Positions 1 through 11,106 of a DNA stretch of 64,000 nt are shown one piece after another. Source of the DNA: Conus ventricosus (taxonomy: Eukaryota > Mollusca > Gastropoda > Neogastropoda > Conidae); NCBI GenBank assembly GCA_018398815.1, contig CM031622.1, positions 13,188,248 to 13,252,247 on the forward strand, given 5' to 3'. Within the stretch, counting starts at the first letter, position 1. The number at the start of each line of letters is the position of its first letter. The notes under the pieces are model-generated. The model was not told where the DNA came from. It was given only the letters and a program-made list of their open reading frames with translations, and searched no databases. The position numbers and the translations under genes are program-made.

Positions 1-598
1 TACTACCGGTGCATTGCAGTTACTACCATAACAGTCCATTGCAGTTATCATAACAGTGCATTGCAGTTATCATAACAGTGCATTGCCGTTACTACCATAA
101 CAGTGCATTGCAGTTTCATAACAGTGCATTGCCGTTACTACAATAACAGTGCATTGCAGTTATCATAACAGTGCACTCCTGTTATCATAACAATGCATTG
201 CAGTACTACCGTAACAGTGCATTGCAGTTATCATAACACTGCATTGCAGTTATAACAGTGCATTGCCATTACTACCATAACAGTGTATTGCAGTTATCAT
301 AACAGTGCATTGCTGTTACTACCATAACAGTGTATTGCAGTTATCATAACAGTGCATTGCTGTTACTACCATAACAGTGCATTGCAGTTATCATGACAGT
401 GCATTGCTGTTGTCATAACAGTGCATTGCCGTTACTACCATAACAGTGCATTGCAGTTATCATGACAGTGCATTGCTGTTGTCATAACAGTGCATTGCAG
501 TTACCATAACAGTGCATTGCAGTTATCACAACAGTGCATTGCAGTTATCATAACAGTGCATTGCAGTTACTACCATAACAGTGCATCGCAGCTATCTG
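1..598. repeat. Tandem array of about 20-27 bp units
   Basis: The stretch is made of degenerate copies of a short unit containing ATAACAGTGCATTGCAGTTA, with insertions such as CTACC that change unit length between about 20 and 27 bp. It enters from outside the window, so its left end is unknown. No coding potential is visible. Bases 599-745 are unique-looking sequence between this array and the next. Confidence 0.9.
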
Positions 599-745
599 AA
601 AGCCACTGTCTGGGAATATTCGAAGTTAAATATACAGTTGTCATTTCTTCAGACTGGCGATAAAGGGTGGGATTGTAGGTAATCAATACAGTGTTGGCAG
701 CTTGATGGAGGGACAGAGCATCAAAGATTGCAGTGGATGTGGTCT

Positions 746-2968
746 GTTCACATTATAGTACCCTACACTTTACACATGTTAGTGACTGCTAGAAGGACAG
801 CATCCAAGATTGTTCACATTATAGTACCCTACACTTTACACACGTTGGTGATTGCTAGAAGGACAGCATCCAAGATTTGTTCACATTATAGTACCCTACA
901 CTTTACACACGTTAGTGATTGCTAGAAGGACAGCATCCAAGATTTGTTCACATTATAGTACCCTACACTTTACACACGTTGGTGATTGCTAGAAGGACAG
1001 CATCCAAGATTTGTTCACATTATAGTACCCTACACTTTACACACGTTAGTGATTGCTAGAAGGACAGCATCCAAGATTTGTTCACATTATAGTACCCTAC
1101 ACTTTACACACGTTGGTGATTGCTAGAAGGACAGCATCCAAGATTTGTTCACATTATAGTACCCTACACTTTACACACGTTAGTGATTGCTAGAAGGACA
1201 GCATCCAAGATTTGTTCACATTATAGTACCCTACACTTTACACACGTTGGTGATTGCTAGAAGGACAGCATCCAAGATTTGTTCACATTATAGTACCCTA
1301 CACTTTACACACGTTGGTGATTGCTAGAAGGACAGCATCCAAGATTTGTTCACATTATAGTACCCTACACTTTACACACGTTGGTGATTGCTAGAAGGAC
1401 AGCATCCAAGATTTGTTCACATTATAGTACCCTACACTTTACACACGTTAGTGATTGCTAGAAGGACAGCATCCAAGATTTGTTCACATTATAGTACCCT
1501 ACACTTTACACACGTTGGTGATTGCTAGAAGGACAGCATCCAAGATTTGTTCACATTATAGTACCCTACACTTTACACACGTTAGTGATTGCTAGAAGGA
1601 CAGCATCCAAGATTTGTTCACATTATAGTACCCTACACTTTACACACGTTGGTGATTGCTAGAAGGACAGCATCCAAGATTTGTTCACATTATAGTACCC
1701 TACACTTTACACACGTTGGTGATTGCTAGAAGGACAGCATCCAAGATTTGTTCACATTATAGTACCCTACACTTTACACACGTTGGTGATTGCTAGAAGG
1801 ACAGCATCCAAGATTTGTTCACATTATAGTACCCTACACTTTACACACGTTAGTGATTGCTAGAAGGACAGCATCCAAGATTTGTTCACATTATAGTACC
1901 CTACACTTTACACATGTTGGTGATTGCTAGAAGGACAGCATCCAAGATTTGTTCACATTATAGTACCCTACACTTTACACACGTTGGTGATTGCTAGAAG
2001 GACAGCATCCAAGATTTGTTCACATTATAGTACCCTACACTTTACACACGTTGGTGATTGCTAGAAGGACAGCATCCAAGATTTGTTCACATTATAGTAC
2101 CCTACACTTTACACACGTTGGTGATTGCTAGAAGGACAGCATCCAAGATTTGTTCACATTATAGTACCCTACACTTTACACACGTTGGTGATTGCTAGAA
2201 GGACAGCATCCAAGATTTGTTCACATTATAGTACCCTACACTTTACACACGTTAGTGATTGCTAGAAGGACAGCATCCAAGATTTGTTCACATTATAGTA
2301 CCCTACACTTTACACACGTTGGTGATTGCTAGAAGGACAGCATCCAAGATTTGTTCACATTATAGTACCCTACACTTTACACACGTTGGTGATTGCTAGA
2401 AGGACAGCATCCAAGATTTGTTCACATTATAGTACCCTACACTTTACACACGTTGGTGATTGCTAGAAGGACAGCATCCAAGATTTGTTCACATTATAGT
2501 ACCCTACACTTTACACACGTTGGTGATTGCTAGAAGGACAGCATCCAAGATTTGTTCACATTATAGTACCCTACACTTTACACACGTTGGTGATTGCTAG
2601 AAGGACAGCATCCAAGATTTGTTCACATTATAGTACCCTACACTTTACACACGTTGGTGATTGCTAGAAGGACAGCATCCAAGATTTGTTCACATTATAG
2701 TACCCTACACTTTACACACGTTGGTGATTGCTAGAAGGACAGCATCCAAGATTTGTTCACATTATAGTACCCTACACTTTACACACGTTGGTGATTGCTA
2801 GAAGGACAGCATCCAAGATTTGTTCACATTATAGTACCCTACACTTTACACACGTTAGTGATTGCTAGAAGGACAGCATCCAAGATTTGTTCACATTATA
2901 GTACCCTACACTTTACACACGTTGGTGATTGCTAGAAGGACAGCATCCAAGATTTGTTCACATTTTCA
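746..2968. repeat. 67-bp minisatellite, about 33 copies
   Basis: Nearly identical 67-bp units beginning GTTCACATTATAGTACCC follow each other without interruption. The main variation is GTTGGTG versus GTTAGTG in the middle of the unit, and these variants alternate in the first third, giving a higher-order pattern. The unit length is not a multiple of three and stop codons recur, so it does not encode a protein. It lies upstream of the first visible exon of the coactivator gene and is probably intronic. Confidence 0.95.
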
Positions 2969-3038
2969 TACCATAGCATTACATTGACAGGTCACTTGTG
3001 GAGGGAAAACGGATGACCAGAACATCGAAAGATAAGAG

Positions 3039-3893
3039 TGGATTCTGTTTGTTGTTGACATTGTAAAGCCCTTTCCATGACTACCGTGGAGTCTGTTTGT
3101 TGTTGACATTGTAAAGCCCTTTCCATGACTACCGTGGAGTCTGTTTGTTGTTGACATTGTAAAGCCCTTTCCATGACTACCGTGGATTCTGTTTGTTGTT
3201 GACATTGTAAAGCTCTTTCCATGACTAACGTGGATTCTGTTTGTTGTTGACATTGTAAAGCCCTTTCCATGACTACCGTGGAGTCTGTTTGTTGTTGACA
3301 TTGTAAAGCCCTTTCCATGACTACCGTGGAGTCTGTTTGTTGTTGACATTGTAAAGCCCTTTCCATGACTACCGTGGATTCTGTTTGTTGTTGACATTGT
3401 AAAGCTCTTTCCATGACTAACGTGGATTCTGTTTGTTGTTGACATTGTAAAGCCCTTTCCATGACTACCGTGGAGTCTGTTTGTTGTTGACATTGTAAAG
3501 CCCTTTCCATGACTACCATGGATTCTGTTTGTTGTTGACATTGTAAAGCCCTTTCCATGACTACCGTGGATTCTGTTTGTTGTTGACATTGTAAAGCCCT
3601 TTCCATGACTACCGTGGAGTCTGTTTGTTGTTGACATTGTAAAGCCCTTTCCATGACTACCATGGAGTCTGTTTGTTGTTGACATTGTAAAGTCCTTTCC
3701 ATGACTACCATGGATTCTGTTTGTTGTTGACATTGTAAAGCCCTTTCCATGACTACCGTGGAGTCTGTTGTTGACATTGTAAAGCCCTTTCCATGACTAC
3801 CGTGGAGTCTGTTTGTTGTTGACATTGTAAAGCCCTTTCCATGACTACCGTGGAGTCTGTTTGTTGTTGACATTGTAAAGCCCTTTCCATGAC
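3039..3893. repeat. 48-bp minisatellite, about 18 copies
   Basis: The unit starts GTGGAGTCTGTTTGTTGTTG and ends in CCATGACTACC. Because 48 is divisible by three, the minus strand stays open for 255-350 codons as 16-residue repeats in two frames. This is a length artefact and not a gene. The array ends about 105 bp before the first recognisable exon of the coactivator gene. Confidence 0.95.
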
Positions 3894-3998
3894 GACCTCG
3901 GTGCATCAGCGCCACAACCATGTGTCTCTGAACGTCCTGTTCTCTTCCTGTCTTAGTTGTGTCATCCATTGTCCAGTAGGTCAGCTGTGTTTTGCCAG

Positions 3999-4221
3999 GT
4001 GTCTCCCCGTTCAGCCAGGGCACAATGACCTCGTCGGGCTTCAACCCAGCTGGTCCTCCGGCCTACTCCGCGGGGGCGGTGTCATCATCAGGAGCAGCGG
4101 CGGCCGCCACCTTTAGCCCTAGTACTCCCCATCTGCCGATGGCAGGACCCTCCGCCACCAGTTCCTCCTCACAGCCCTTCCCAGACTTCCCAGAGTTCAT
4201 GAACACAACCTTAACCGACAG
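3999..4221 (+). CDS. Glutamine-rich nuclear-receptor coactivator (p160/NCOA-like), internal exon
   Basis: This is the first exon of gene 1 visible here. The acceptor is most likely the AG ending at 3998 (CTGTGTTTTGCCAG); an in-frame stop at 3977 rules out an exon start further upstream. A second possible acceptor ends at 4014. The encoded segment is rich in Ser, Ala, Pro and Gly, typical of the disordered part of a transcriptional coactivator, and ends MNTTLTD. The donor at 4222 reads CAG|GCAAGT, a GC-type 5' splice site that otherwise matches consensus. The exon ends after two bases of a codon, exactly what the exon at 6364 needs. Identity rests on the downstream exons. The next 329 bp of intron, 4222-4550, show nothing I recognise. 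Confidence 0.65.
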
Positions 4222-4550
4222 GCAAGTCGGGGAGGGGATAAGATTTCGTTGAGAGAAGCGGCAAGACAATTGCTCGAGGACATTATTCACATGTCTTAGC
4301 AAAGGAAAGCTTGATAGAAAATGATATGGTGTCATTGGATGCAATGAAATGATTTCTAATGGTCTTTGACAACTGATATTTTCTCTAGATACCACACGAA
4401 AAAATCCAGTGTTCGGTTACTCATTTCTGATCTCTTATCTTAGATCAGGATGTTGGAAGATGTGTTTCATTGTGTCTCCAGACACTACACAAAGAATCCT
4501 GTGTGTAATTACTCACTTCACTCCTTTTAATCCCAAATCAGGACACTTGA

Positions 4551-5866
4551 CAGGGTTCGTAGGGTCCTTTCAAGTCCTTTTAAGTCCTTATGAATTGGAT
4601 TTTGGTTAAAAGGCCTTTTAAGTGCTTTGATTCAGCAAGTTGGTCCTTTTAACTCATCAGAGAGGTCCTTTTAAGTTTTGAAAGGTACTGTTAAGTCCTG
4701 TTTTATCAAGAGAAAGAGACTTGAGAACGAAACTGAAACACCGACAACCAAAACCGTACTTTTGCAAGTTGCAAAGAGTTGAAAGATGCCGACGCGATAT
4801 CGTCTGAAACTCAGTACTGTACAAGGATAGTACTACTAGGCCTATAACATTAGTGCGCTTTCTGCTCAGTGGCAGACGACGTGAAGCCGCGCGCAGTGGC
4901 TATGAGTCACGCCTGCTGCTTTGCTTAGCTTTGACGTCATGGGTTCCAAAGAGCAGACGCGGTGCTAATGTTTGCGGCATATAGCTGACTCAATATTTTC
5001 GGTCAAACGATCTATGTTAAAAGGTTCCCTGTATAGAAATTAATTAAAAGAGTGAGGCAATAAAGATGAAAACATATTACCCAAATAAATGTAGGTACAT
5101 AACATCACGGTTTGCGAACATTACAAACTGCCTTGGAGAACAGCTATATGCTGCGTTCTTGAGCAGCATGTACAAGATAGATGCCTTCTCCCATCTCTTC
5201 TCCTCCTTCCTCCTTTTTCCCTGCGCTAGCTAATTCTGACGGAGGCCTAGTTTGGAAAGTTTTAAAAAAGTTTTGTTTGCAAGCTAAACGTTCAAAATGC
5301 CAGGGAAATGTTCCTTTCTAAATTCAGGATAGATGGTTATCTGATAAAGTTTATTGCGAGTGGGTGAGAAGCGATACTGTGGACAAGCATTCTGCTCGGT
5401 GCCTTTTTTGTGGGGTTTCGTGAACTTAAGAAACTGTGATGTGTGTGAAGAAAAATGTGTAAATAGTAGTGTAGTGGACGTGACAGTAGAATGTGTAATA
5501 GTAGTGTAGTGGGTCTGACAGTAAAAACAAAGGAATGAAAGTGATTCATCATTATGTGTCTATAATAGTTTGTGACTCACAGTGAAAACTCAGTAATCTA
5601 CATATTTGTGAAATAAAACTTTGTGACAATAACATTCAGCCAAAGAAACCTACAGTGACGTGAATTGCAAAGACTGAATTAACATTCAAATGGGATTAGC
5701 TGTTCCTCTGTTTATGAGAGGTAAGTGTCTGCTGTTCTGCATGTCAAAAGGTTTGGGGTGTACTGTAAAGTCATGTTGGCAAAGGTCCTTTTAAACTGAT
5801 TTGAGGTCCTTATAAAGTCCTTTAAAGGTCCTTTTTTGGCTTCATGCCCACCACCTGGGAACCCTG
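4551..5866. mobile_element. Non-autonomous hAT-like DNA transposon
   Basis: The element starts CAGGGTTC and ends GAACCCTG, a short inverted repeat typical of hAT elements, and is flanked by an exact 5-bp duplication CTTGA (4546-4550 and 5867-5871). That is shorter than the usual 8 bp of hAT. Both ends carry clusters of subterminal AGGTCCTTTTAA/AAGTCC motifs. A broken coding relic on the + strand at about 5292-5423 includes DKHSARCLFCGVS, resembling the zinc-finger N-terminus of hAT transposases, and stops at 5421-5423. The element sits inside the first visible intron of gene 1. Confidence 0.6.
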
Positions 5867-5970
5867 CTTGAAGACTGATTGTTTCATGAAAAGGTTGTAA
5901 ATGTTCACTTCGGTAATGCCAGTTTTACTCGTATCAAAATAAATAATGAATAGATGTTTCATTCTTTGTG

Positions 5971-5981
5971 TCAGAACCTCT

Positions 5982-6038
<57 letters not shown>
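5971..6038. repeat. (CT)n microsatellite
   Basis: A nearly pure CT run of about 65 bp, broken by one missing T and followed by a short G tract, lies in the intron of gene 1. Confidence 0.95.
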
Positions 6039-6039
<1 letters not shown>

Positions 6040-6119
6040 GGGGGAAGGATATTAGATGGCTGTTTTCTCAGTTTATTCTTTCCATGTACATCAATAAATG
6101 TGTGTTTTTAATCATGTGA

Positions 6120-6359
6120 GTGCCATAATCTATGTACCTACACTAGGACTGTCCATCTCTTTGGTTTAACAGAAGGCAAAACTGTCCATTCATTTGTCTG
6201 TGCCATAATCTATGTACCTACACTAGGACTGTCCATCTCTTTGGTTTAACAGAAGGCAAAACTGTCCATTCATTTGTCTGTGCCATAATCTATGTACCTA
6301 CACTAGGACTGTCCATCTCTTTGGTTTAACAGAAGGCAAAACTGTCCATTCATTTGTCT
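6120..6359. repeat. Three 80-bp tandem copies abutting a splice acceptor
   Basis: Three essentially identical 80-bp units begin at 6120, 6200 and 6280. The last ends in CATTTGTCT, which continues directly into ACAG, the acceptor of the exon at 6364. The likely branch-point and pyrimidine region of the intron is therefore present three times. Each unit also contains TTTAACAG, a decoy AG. Confidence 0.95.
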
Positions 6360-6363
6360 ACAG

Positions 6364-6703
6364 CAAAAAGATGCCGGGAGAATTGCCAATGGGCGGCACG
6401 CCTCCCACAGTCCAGCAGTATGTCAAGCAGGAACTGCGTAATATATGCAGTGCCCGATCAGAGAAAACCATTCAACAACATTTACAGCAACAGCAACAAC
6501 AACAGCAACAGCAACAACAACAGCAGCAGCAACAACAGCAAAACAGCAGCAGCAACAACAACAGCAACAACAACAACAACAACAGCAACAACAACAGAAA
6601 CAACAGCAGCAGCAGCAGCAGCAGTCTACACAACAGTCCTTGCAGTTACTACCAATGGAGTTTGATACGGGCAGCGAACTTCCACAGGATATATTGGAAA
6701 CAA
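6364..6703 (+). CDS. p160/NCOA-like coactivator, polyglutamine exon with apparent frameshift
   Basis: The acceptor TTTGTCTACAG ends at 6363. The single first base completes the serine codon left open at 4221. The exon reads KKMPGELPMG and then VQQYVKQELRNICSARSEK, followed by a long CAG/CAA tract. The upstream part is open in one frame, while the part after the tract (STQQSLQLLPMEFDTGSELP, then QDILET) is open in another. At 6539-6546 the pattern CAACAACAG is CAAAACAG, so one C appears to be missing; restoring it keeps the whole exon as glutamines in one frame. The donor AA|GTAAGT lies at 6704, leaving one base of a codon. The mismatch could be an assembly error, a polymorphism or a true lesion. 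The intron at 6704-7497 has no other gene. Confidence 0.7.
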
Positions 6704-7497
6704 GTAAGTGCTGTTCTTTTTCATTGCTTCCATCACGTTTCATATCTTCATCTTGGATGAAGTGGCATGATGAGGCATGAAATAAAATCAAATGTTTTTT
6801 TGTTGTTTTTTTCAGTGAGATTATTTTACATTTTTAGTTGATATAGAACAGGATTGTATAGTGTCTGAAAAATTGGGAAAGATGGCGTTTTCAAGGCCCA
6901 AGGTTTTTTAGCATTCTTAGAGAGTGGGTTGTGAAAGTTTGGGAAGTACCTGATGATTTGGGCATGGAACAGGAGAGGAGTTTTTACATGTGCGTTTTGA
7001 GGTTTGGGAGTTGTGAGAGAGTGGATCATGATAGTTTAGGACTGGGAGTGTGGAGCAAACTGTATTGAAGAGTCAGTTACTCAGAGGTGTATCAGGGATG
7101 TAATCTAATCATGCTGTTTATTGTCAAGCCAACTACAAAGGGGTTGACCCATGCACATGCCATCTGGCAGGAACTGGTGATGGATATAAAGCTGCTAGAC
7201 ATGACTGACCTCAGCTTGCAGGCCCTCAGATGCAAAATGAAACGAAAAATTTGTTTGGGGTTGTGACCATGCTACACAGGTGTGTACACACCTGGCTTAC
7301 TGGAATGAGTTGGTTAAAACTTGGAGGGGCTGGGTAACATGGGTTGAGGAAACAGTTTGAGGATGCCAAGTATTTCTCCAGTCTGCGCCACCCCCACTGC
7401 TTTTTTGTTTTGGCCTCCAAATGATTTTGATTTGTAAAATATATTTCCAAGTTGTTTGAAACGGTGAGCGGATTTCCATACTGAATGGACAAAGAAA

Positions 7498-7818
7498 GGT
7501 TGGGGTGGGGGGTGAAGGCAGCAGTCATTGTTGCTGTGGAGTGGTCATAGAATGTTGCCTGGTAGTGCCAACATAGAGAGGTTGGGGTGGGAGTGAAGGC
7601 AGCAGTCATTGTTGCTGTGGAGTGGTCATAGAATGTTGCCTGGTAGTGCCAACATACAGAGGTTGGGGTGGGAGTGAAGGCAGCAGTCATTGTTGCTGTG
7701 GAGTGGTCATAGAATGTTGCCTGGTAGTGCCAACATAGAGAGGTTGGGGTGGGAGTGAAGGCAGCAGTCATTGTTGCTGTGGAGTGGTCATAGAATGTTG
7801 CCTGGTAGTGCCAACATT
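7498..7818. repeat. 81-bp tandem repeat, four copies
   Basis: Units start AGGTTGGGGTGGGAGTGAAGG at 7498, 7579, 7660 and 7741 and contain GTGGTCATAGAATGTTGCC. The copies differ by only a few bases. The array is intronic in gene 1 and non-coding: the minus strand is open because 81 is a multiple of three. Confidence 0.95.
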
Positions 7819-7997
7819 TCCACGGAAGTCAGCAGCTACATGTTGATGTCTCGCTTCAAGTTGTGTAAAACATCTTGAGAAAGGTTTTGCCCATGTAAGA
7901 AAGGTTTTGACCCATGTAATCAGGTGTGATTATCATTGCGGATCTGTTCTTAGCCTTAATTACGTGATTGTGGTGGTGTTCAAATGGCATTATTGTC

Positions 7998-8897
7998 CAC
8001 ACAGTGAGTGGCCAACATGATATGAGGTGGTGTGCAGATGACAGTATTATACACACAAAGTGGCCAACGTGAGGTGGTGTGCAGATGGCAGTACTATACA
8101 CACAGTGGCCAAAATGAGGTGGTGTGCAGATGACAGTATTATACACACAGTGGCCAACATGAGGTGGTGTTCAGATGGCAGTATTATACACACGAAGTGG
8201 CCAACATGAGGTGGTGTGCAGATGGCAGTATTATACACACAGTGGCCAACATTAGGTGGTATGCAATGGCAGTATTATACACACAGTGGCCAACATGAGG
8301 TGGTGTGCAGATGACAGTATTATACACACAGTGGCCAACATGAGGTGGTGTGCAGATGGCAGTATTATGCACACAGTGGCCAACATGAGGTGGTGTGCAG
8401 ATGGCAGTATTATACACACAGTGGCCAACATCAGGTGGTGTGCAGATGACAGTATTATACACACACAGTGGCCAACATGAGGTGGTGTGCAGATGGCAGT
8501 ATTATACACACAGTGGCCAACATGAGGTGGTGTGCAGATGGCAGTATTATGCACACAAAGTGGCCAACATGAGGTGGTGTGCAGATGGCAGTATTATACA
8601 CACAGTGGCCAACATGAGGTGGTGTGCAGATGACAGTATTATACACACACAGTGGCCAACATGAGGTGGTGTGCAGATGGCAGTATTATACACACAGTGG
8701 CCAACATGAGGTGGTGTGCAGATGACAGTATTATACACACAAAATGGCCAACATGAGGTGGTGTGCAGATGACAGTATTATACACACAGTGGCCAACATG
8801 AGGTGGTGTGCAGGTGACAGTATTATACACAGTGAGTGGCCAACATGAGGTGGCATGCAGGTCACTGGTGGCAGTATTATACACACACACACAGTGG
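7998..8897. repeat. About 46-bp minisatellite, about 19 copies
   Basis: Degenerate units of 44-48 bp contain GTGGCCAACATGAGGTGGTG and a GCAGATGGCAGTATTATACA half. The array runs directly into the acceptor of the next coding exon: its last unit decays to ACACACAGTGGCAGACAG, whose final AG is the splice site. Apparent ORFs on both strands follow the repeat and are not genes. Confidence 0.95.
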
Positions 8898-8904
8898 CAG
8901 ACAG

Positions 8905-9060
8905 GTTTGCAAGGACGTGCCGATGCTCTGATTGCAGTTGACAACATGACCCAGGACCACGGGGGCCTGGCAGGGGAGGATGATGTGGTGGCTCCCATTC
9001 GCCAGGAGGCCAACAAGCGCTACAAACAGTTCCGTCTGCTGTCCACTCCCAGTAACCCAG
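8905..9060 (+). CDS. p160/NCOA-like coactivator, internal exon
   Basis: The acceptor AG ends at 8904, and the first two bases complete a serine codon with the A left at 6703. The exon encodes LQGRADALIAVDNMTQDHGG and later EANKRYKQFRLLSTPSNPG. There is no stop, and the base composition is more even than in the surrounding repeats. The donor CCCAG|GTGGGG leaves one base of a codon. The acceptor has a poor pyrimidine tract because a minisatellite abuts it. I know of no catalytic motif here; this looks like a regulatory linker region. Confidence 0.65.
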
Positions 9061-9428
9061 GTGGGGCAGAGCACCTCGGCTCTGAGGCATCGGGGTCATG
9101 CTTGTGTGTATGCTCATGTAGGCTTGCATGTGCCATTGGTGCTGTTCTTGTGTGTCTTCACATTTTACTGCCTGCAAAATCCGTTCGAAAACCATTTGGT
9201 GTTGCTATGAAAATGATGGATCCGCTGAGAGTTGCCCAGCCTGATCTTGGTTTAGCATTGTTTGTTTGTTTGGTTTTTGACAGAGTAGGAAACCTATCAA
9301 ACATTCTTGCGTTAAAGGCCAGGTGGGATTAAATGGAAACCAAGTAGAAATGAAGGGTTTTCAGGTTGGTTGGTTAGCTGGTGTTTCGTTCTCTTGTGCT
9401 GTCCTGATGGAGTGAAATTGTGTGTCAG

Positions 9429-9592
9429 GGTCTGAACCAGAGCCAGAGCAGGAGTCTGCAGGAGCTAAGGCAACGACACTGTTCCGGAACCAGCTGTTGG
9501 CTCCCCAGGCCGCCGGTGCCCAAGCTTCCGGCGGCAAAACCCCCACATCCAGTACATCTCAGCCTGTGAATGTGGTGCAGAGAGAACCACGG
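9429..9592 (+). CDS. p160/NCOA-like coactivator, internal exon
   Basis: The acceptor TGTGTGTCAG ends at 9428. Two leading bases join the G left at 9060 to make a glycine codon, so the phases match. The segment is acidic, then Ala/Gln/Ser-rich: SEPEPEQESAGAKATTLFRN, then QLLAPQAAGAQ and finally QPVNVVQREPR. It ends on a whole codon, and the donor CGG|GTATGC follows at 9593. Low-complexity Ala, Gln, Ser and Pro content is normal for coactivator tails. Confidence 0.7.
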
Positions 9593-9779
9593 GTATGCAC
9601 ATCTTTGTCCTGATAGTTCCCATACACTGTTTGTGAAGAAATGGGTTTGTGAACAGTCGGTACATGGTGACTTGGTGATATTTCGCTGGCGGCAGGACAG
9701 GACAGGAAGGGAATGTTATTGCTATATTGGAAACTGAAAGAGTTATGATGTTTAAAAGAACGAACGGTTTTCACTCTTC

Positions 9780-9968
9780 TTGATGTAGGTAACTACTTTT
9801 TTGATTTGCGAAACTGCTTTGGGTGACTACTTTCTTGATTTGGGGAACTGCTTTGGGTAACTACTTTCTTGATTAGGGCAACTACTTTTTTGATTTGGGT
9901 AACTCTTTTTCTTGATCAGGGTAACTACTTTTTTGATTACGGTAACTACATTTTTTCTTGATTTGGGT
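9780..9968. repeat. Short degenerate repeat in intron
   Basis: About seven loosely spaced copies of GGTAACTACTTTTTTGATT-like sequence, 22-30 bp apart, lie at the start of the last visible intron of gene 1. Confidence 0.75.
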
Positions 9969-10162
9969 GAGCAGTTGTAAAAACTTATAATTAAATATTT
10001 CAGTCAAAAGCCAAATGATTCTGTGCATCCCTTAGCTTCTGAATTCTACAAAAGGTTGGCTGATATTCATTGCTTTTTATTGTGGATCTTATCCCCTCCC
10101 CTCAAAGAAATATGCGGTTATAAGTGTCATGGATTGGGAGGTAGAAACCAGTATGAATATGC

Positions 10163-10955
10163 AGGGCTGGGGTTTCAGTTTCTGTTGAAATATGATAGGC
10201 AAGACTGGGGATTCAGTTTCTGTAGAATATGATAGGCAAGGCTGGGGATTCAGTTTCTGTAGAAATATGATAGGCAAGGCTGGGGTTTTAGTTTCTGTAG
10301 AAATATGATAGGCAAAACTGGGGATTCAGTTTCTGTAGAAATATGATTGGCAAGGCTGGGGATTCAGTTTCTGTAGAAATATGATAGGCAAGGCTGGGGA
10401 TTCAGTTTCTGTAGATAGGCAAGGCTGGGGATTCAGTTTCTGTAGAAATATGATAGGCAAGGCTGGGGATTCAGTTTCTGTAGATGGGCAAGGCTGGGGA
10501 TTCAGTTTCTGTAGAAATATGATAGGCAAGGCTGGGGATTCAGTTTTGGTAGAAAAATGGTAGGCAAGGCTGGGGATTCAGTTTCTGTAGAAATATGATT
10601 GGCATGGCTGGGGATTCAGTTTCTGTAGAAATATGATAGGCAAGGCTGGGATTCAGTTTCTGTAGATGGGCAAGGCTGGGATTCAGTTTCTGTAGAAATA
10701 TGATAGGCAAGGTTGGGGATTCAGTTTCTGTAGAAATATGATAGGCAAGGCTGGGGATTCAGTTTCTGTAGAAATATGATTGGCAAGGCTGGGGTTTCAG
10801 TTTCTGTAGAAATATGATAGGCAAGGCTGGGGATTCAGTTTCTGTAGATGGGCAAGGCTGGGGATTCAGTTTCTGTAGAAATATGATAGGCTGGGATTGT
10901 TTCTGTAGAAATATGATAGGCAAGGCTGGGGATTGTTTCTGTAGAAATATGCATT
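10163..10955. repeat. 39/29-bp minisatellite
   Basis: Units contain GGGATTCAGTTTCTGTAGAA, followed in the full 39-bp form by ATATGATAGGCAAGGCTGG. Some units lack about ten bases (TGTAGATGGGCAAGG or TGTAGATAGGCAAGG). The array is intronic in gene 1. Confidence 0.95.
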
Positions 10956-10976
10956 GGTGCTGTGTTAAATGTCATG

Positions 10977-11106
10977 ATTAGTGGCAGGGAGGTAGGGATT
11001 CGAACACCAACATTATGGAATTGTTTTCGGCCTTGGCTGGCAGGCAATATGGAGATGAATGGGAAGTGTGGAACATCAGGACTCGTCCGCTTTACCACTA
11101 GGGAGC
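10977..11106 (-). repeat. tRNA-like sequence, probably a SINE or tRNA pseudogene
   Basis: Read on the minus strand, the segment starts near CCCTAGTGGTAAAGCGG, an A-box-like string, and later carries GTGTTCGAATCCC, a good B box. The two are about 75 bases apart, too far for an intact tRNA. It is more likely the tRNA-derived head of a short retroposon than a functional tRNA gene. The adjoining stretch 11107-11430 holds a partial duplication around GAGGTCATCAGCAGTATATA. Confidence 0.4.

Noticed and set aside
1..3893. CRISPR-like direct repeats
   Set aside because: The repeats are contiguous without unique spacers, and the DNA is eukaryotic.
2966..4044. Two long minus-strand frames (255 and 350 codons) of repeated STTNRIHGSHGKGFTM-like or VMERALQCQQQTES-like residues
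   Set aside because: Both arise because the 48-bp minisatellite unit is a multiple of three; two frames are equally open and neither has unique coding sequence.
7226..9195. Several overlapping frames on both strands between 7.2 and 9.2 kb
   Set aside because: They follow the 81-bp and 46-bp repeats or overlap the real + strand exon at 8905-9060; no domain and no consistent splice sites.
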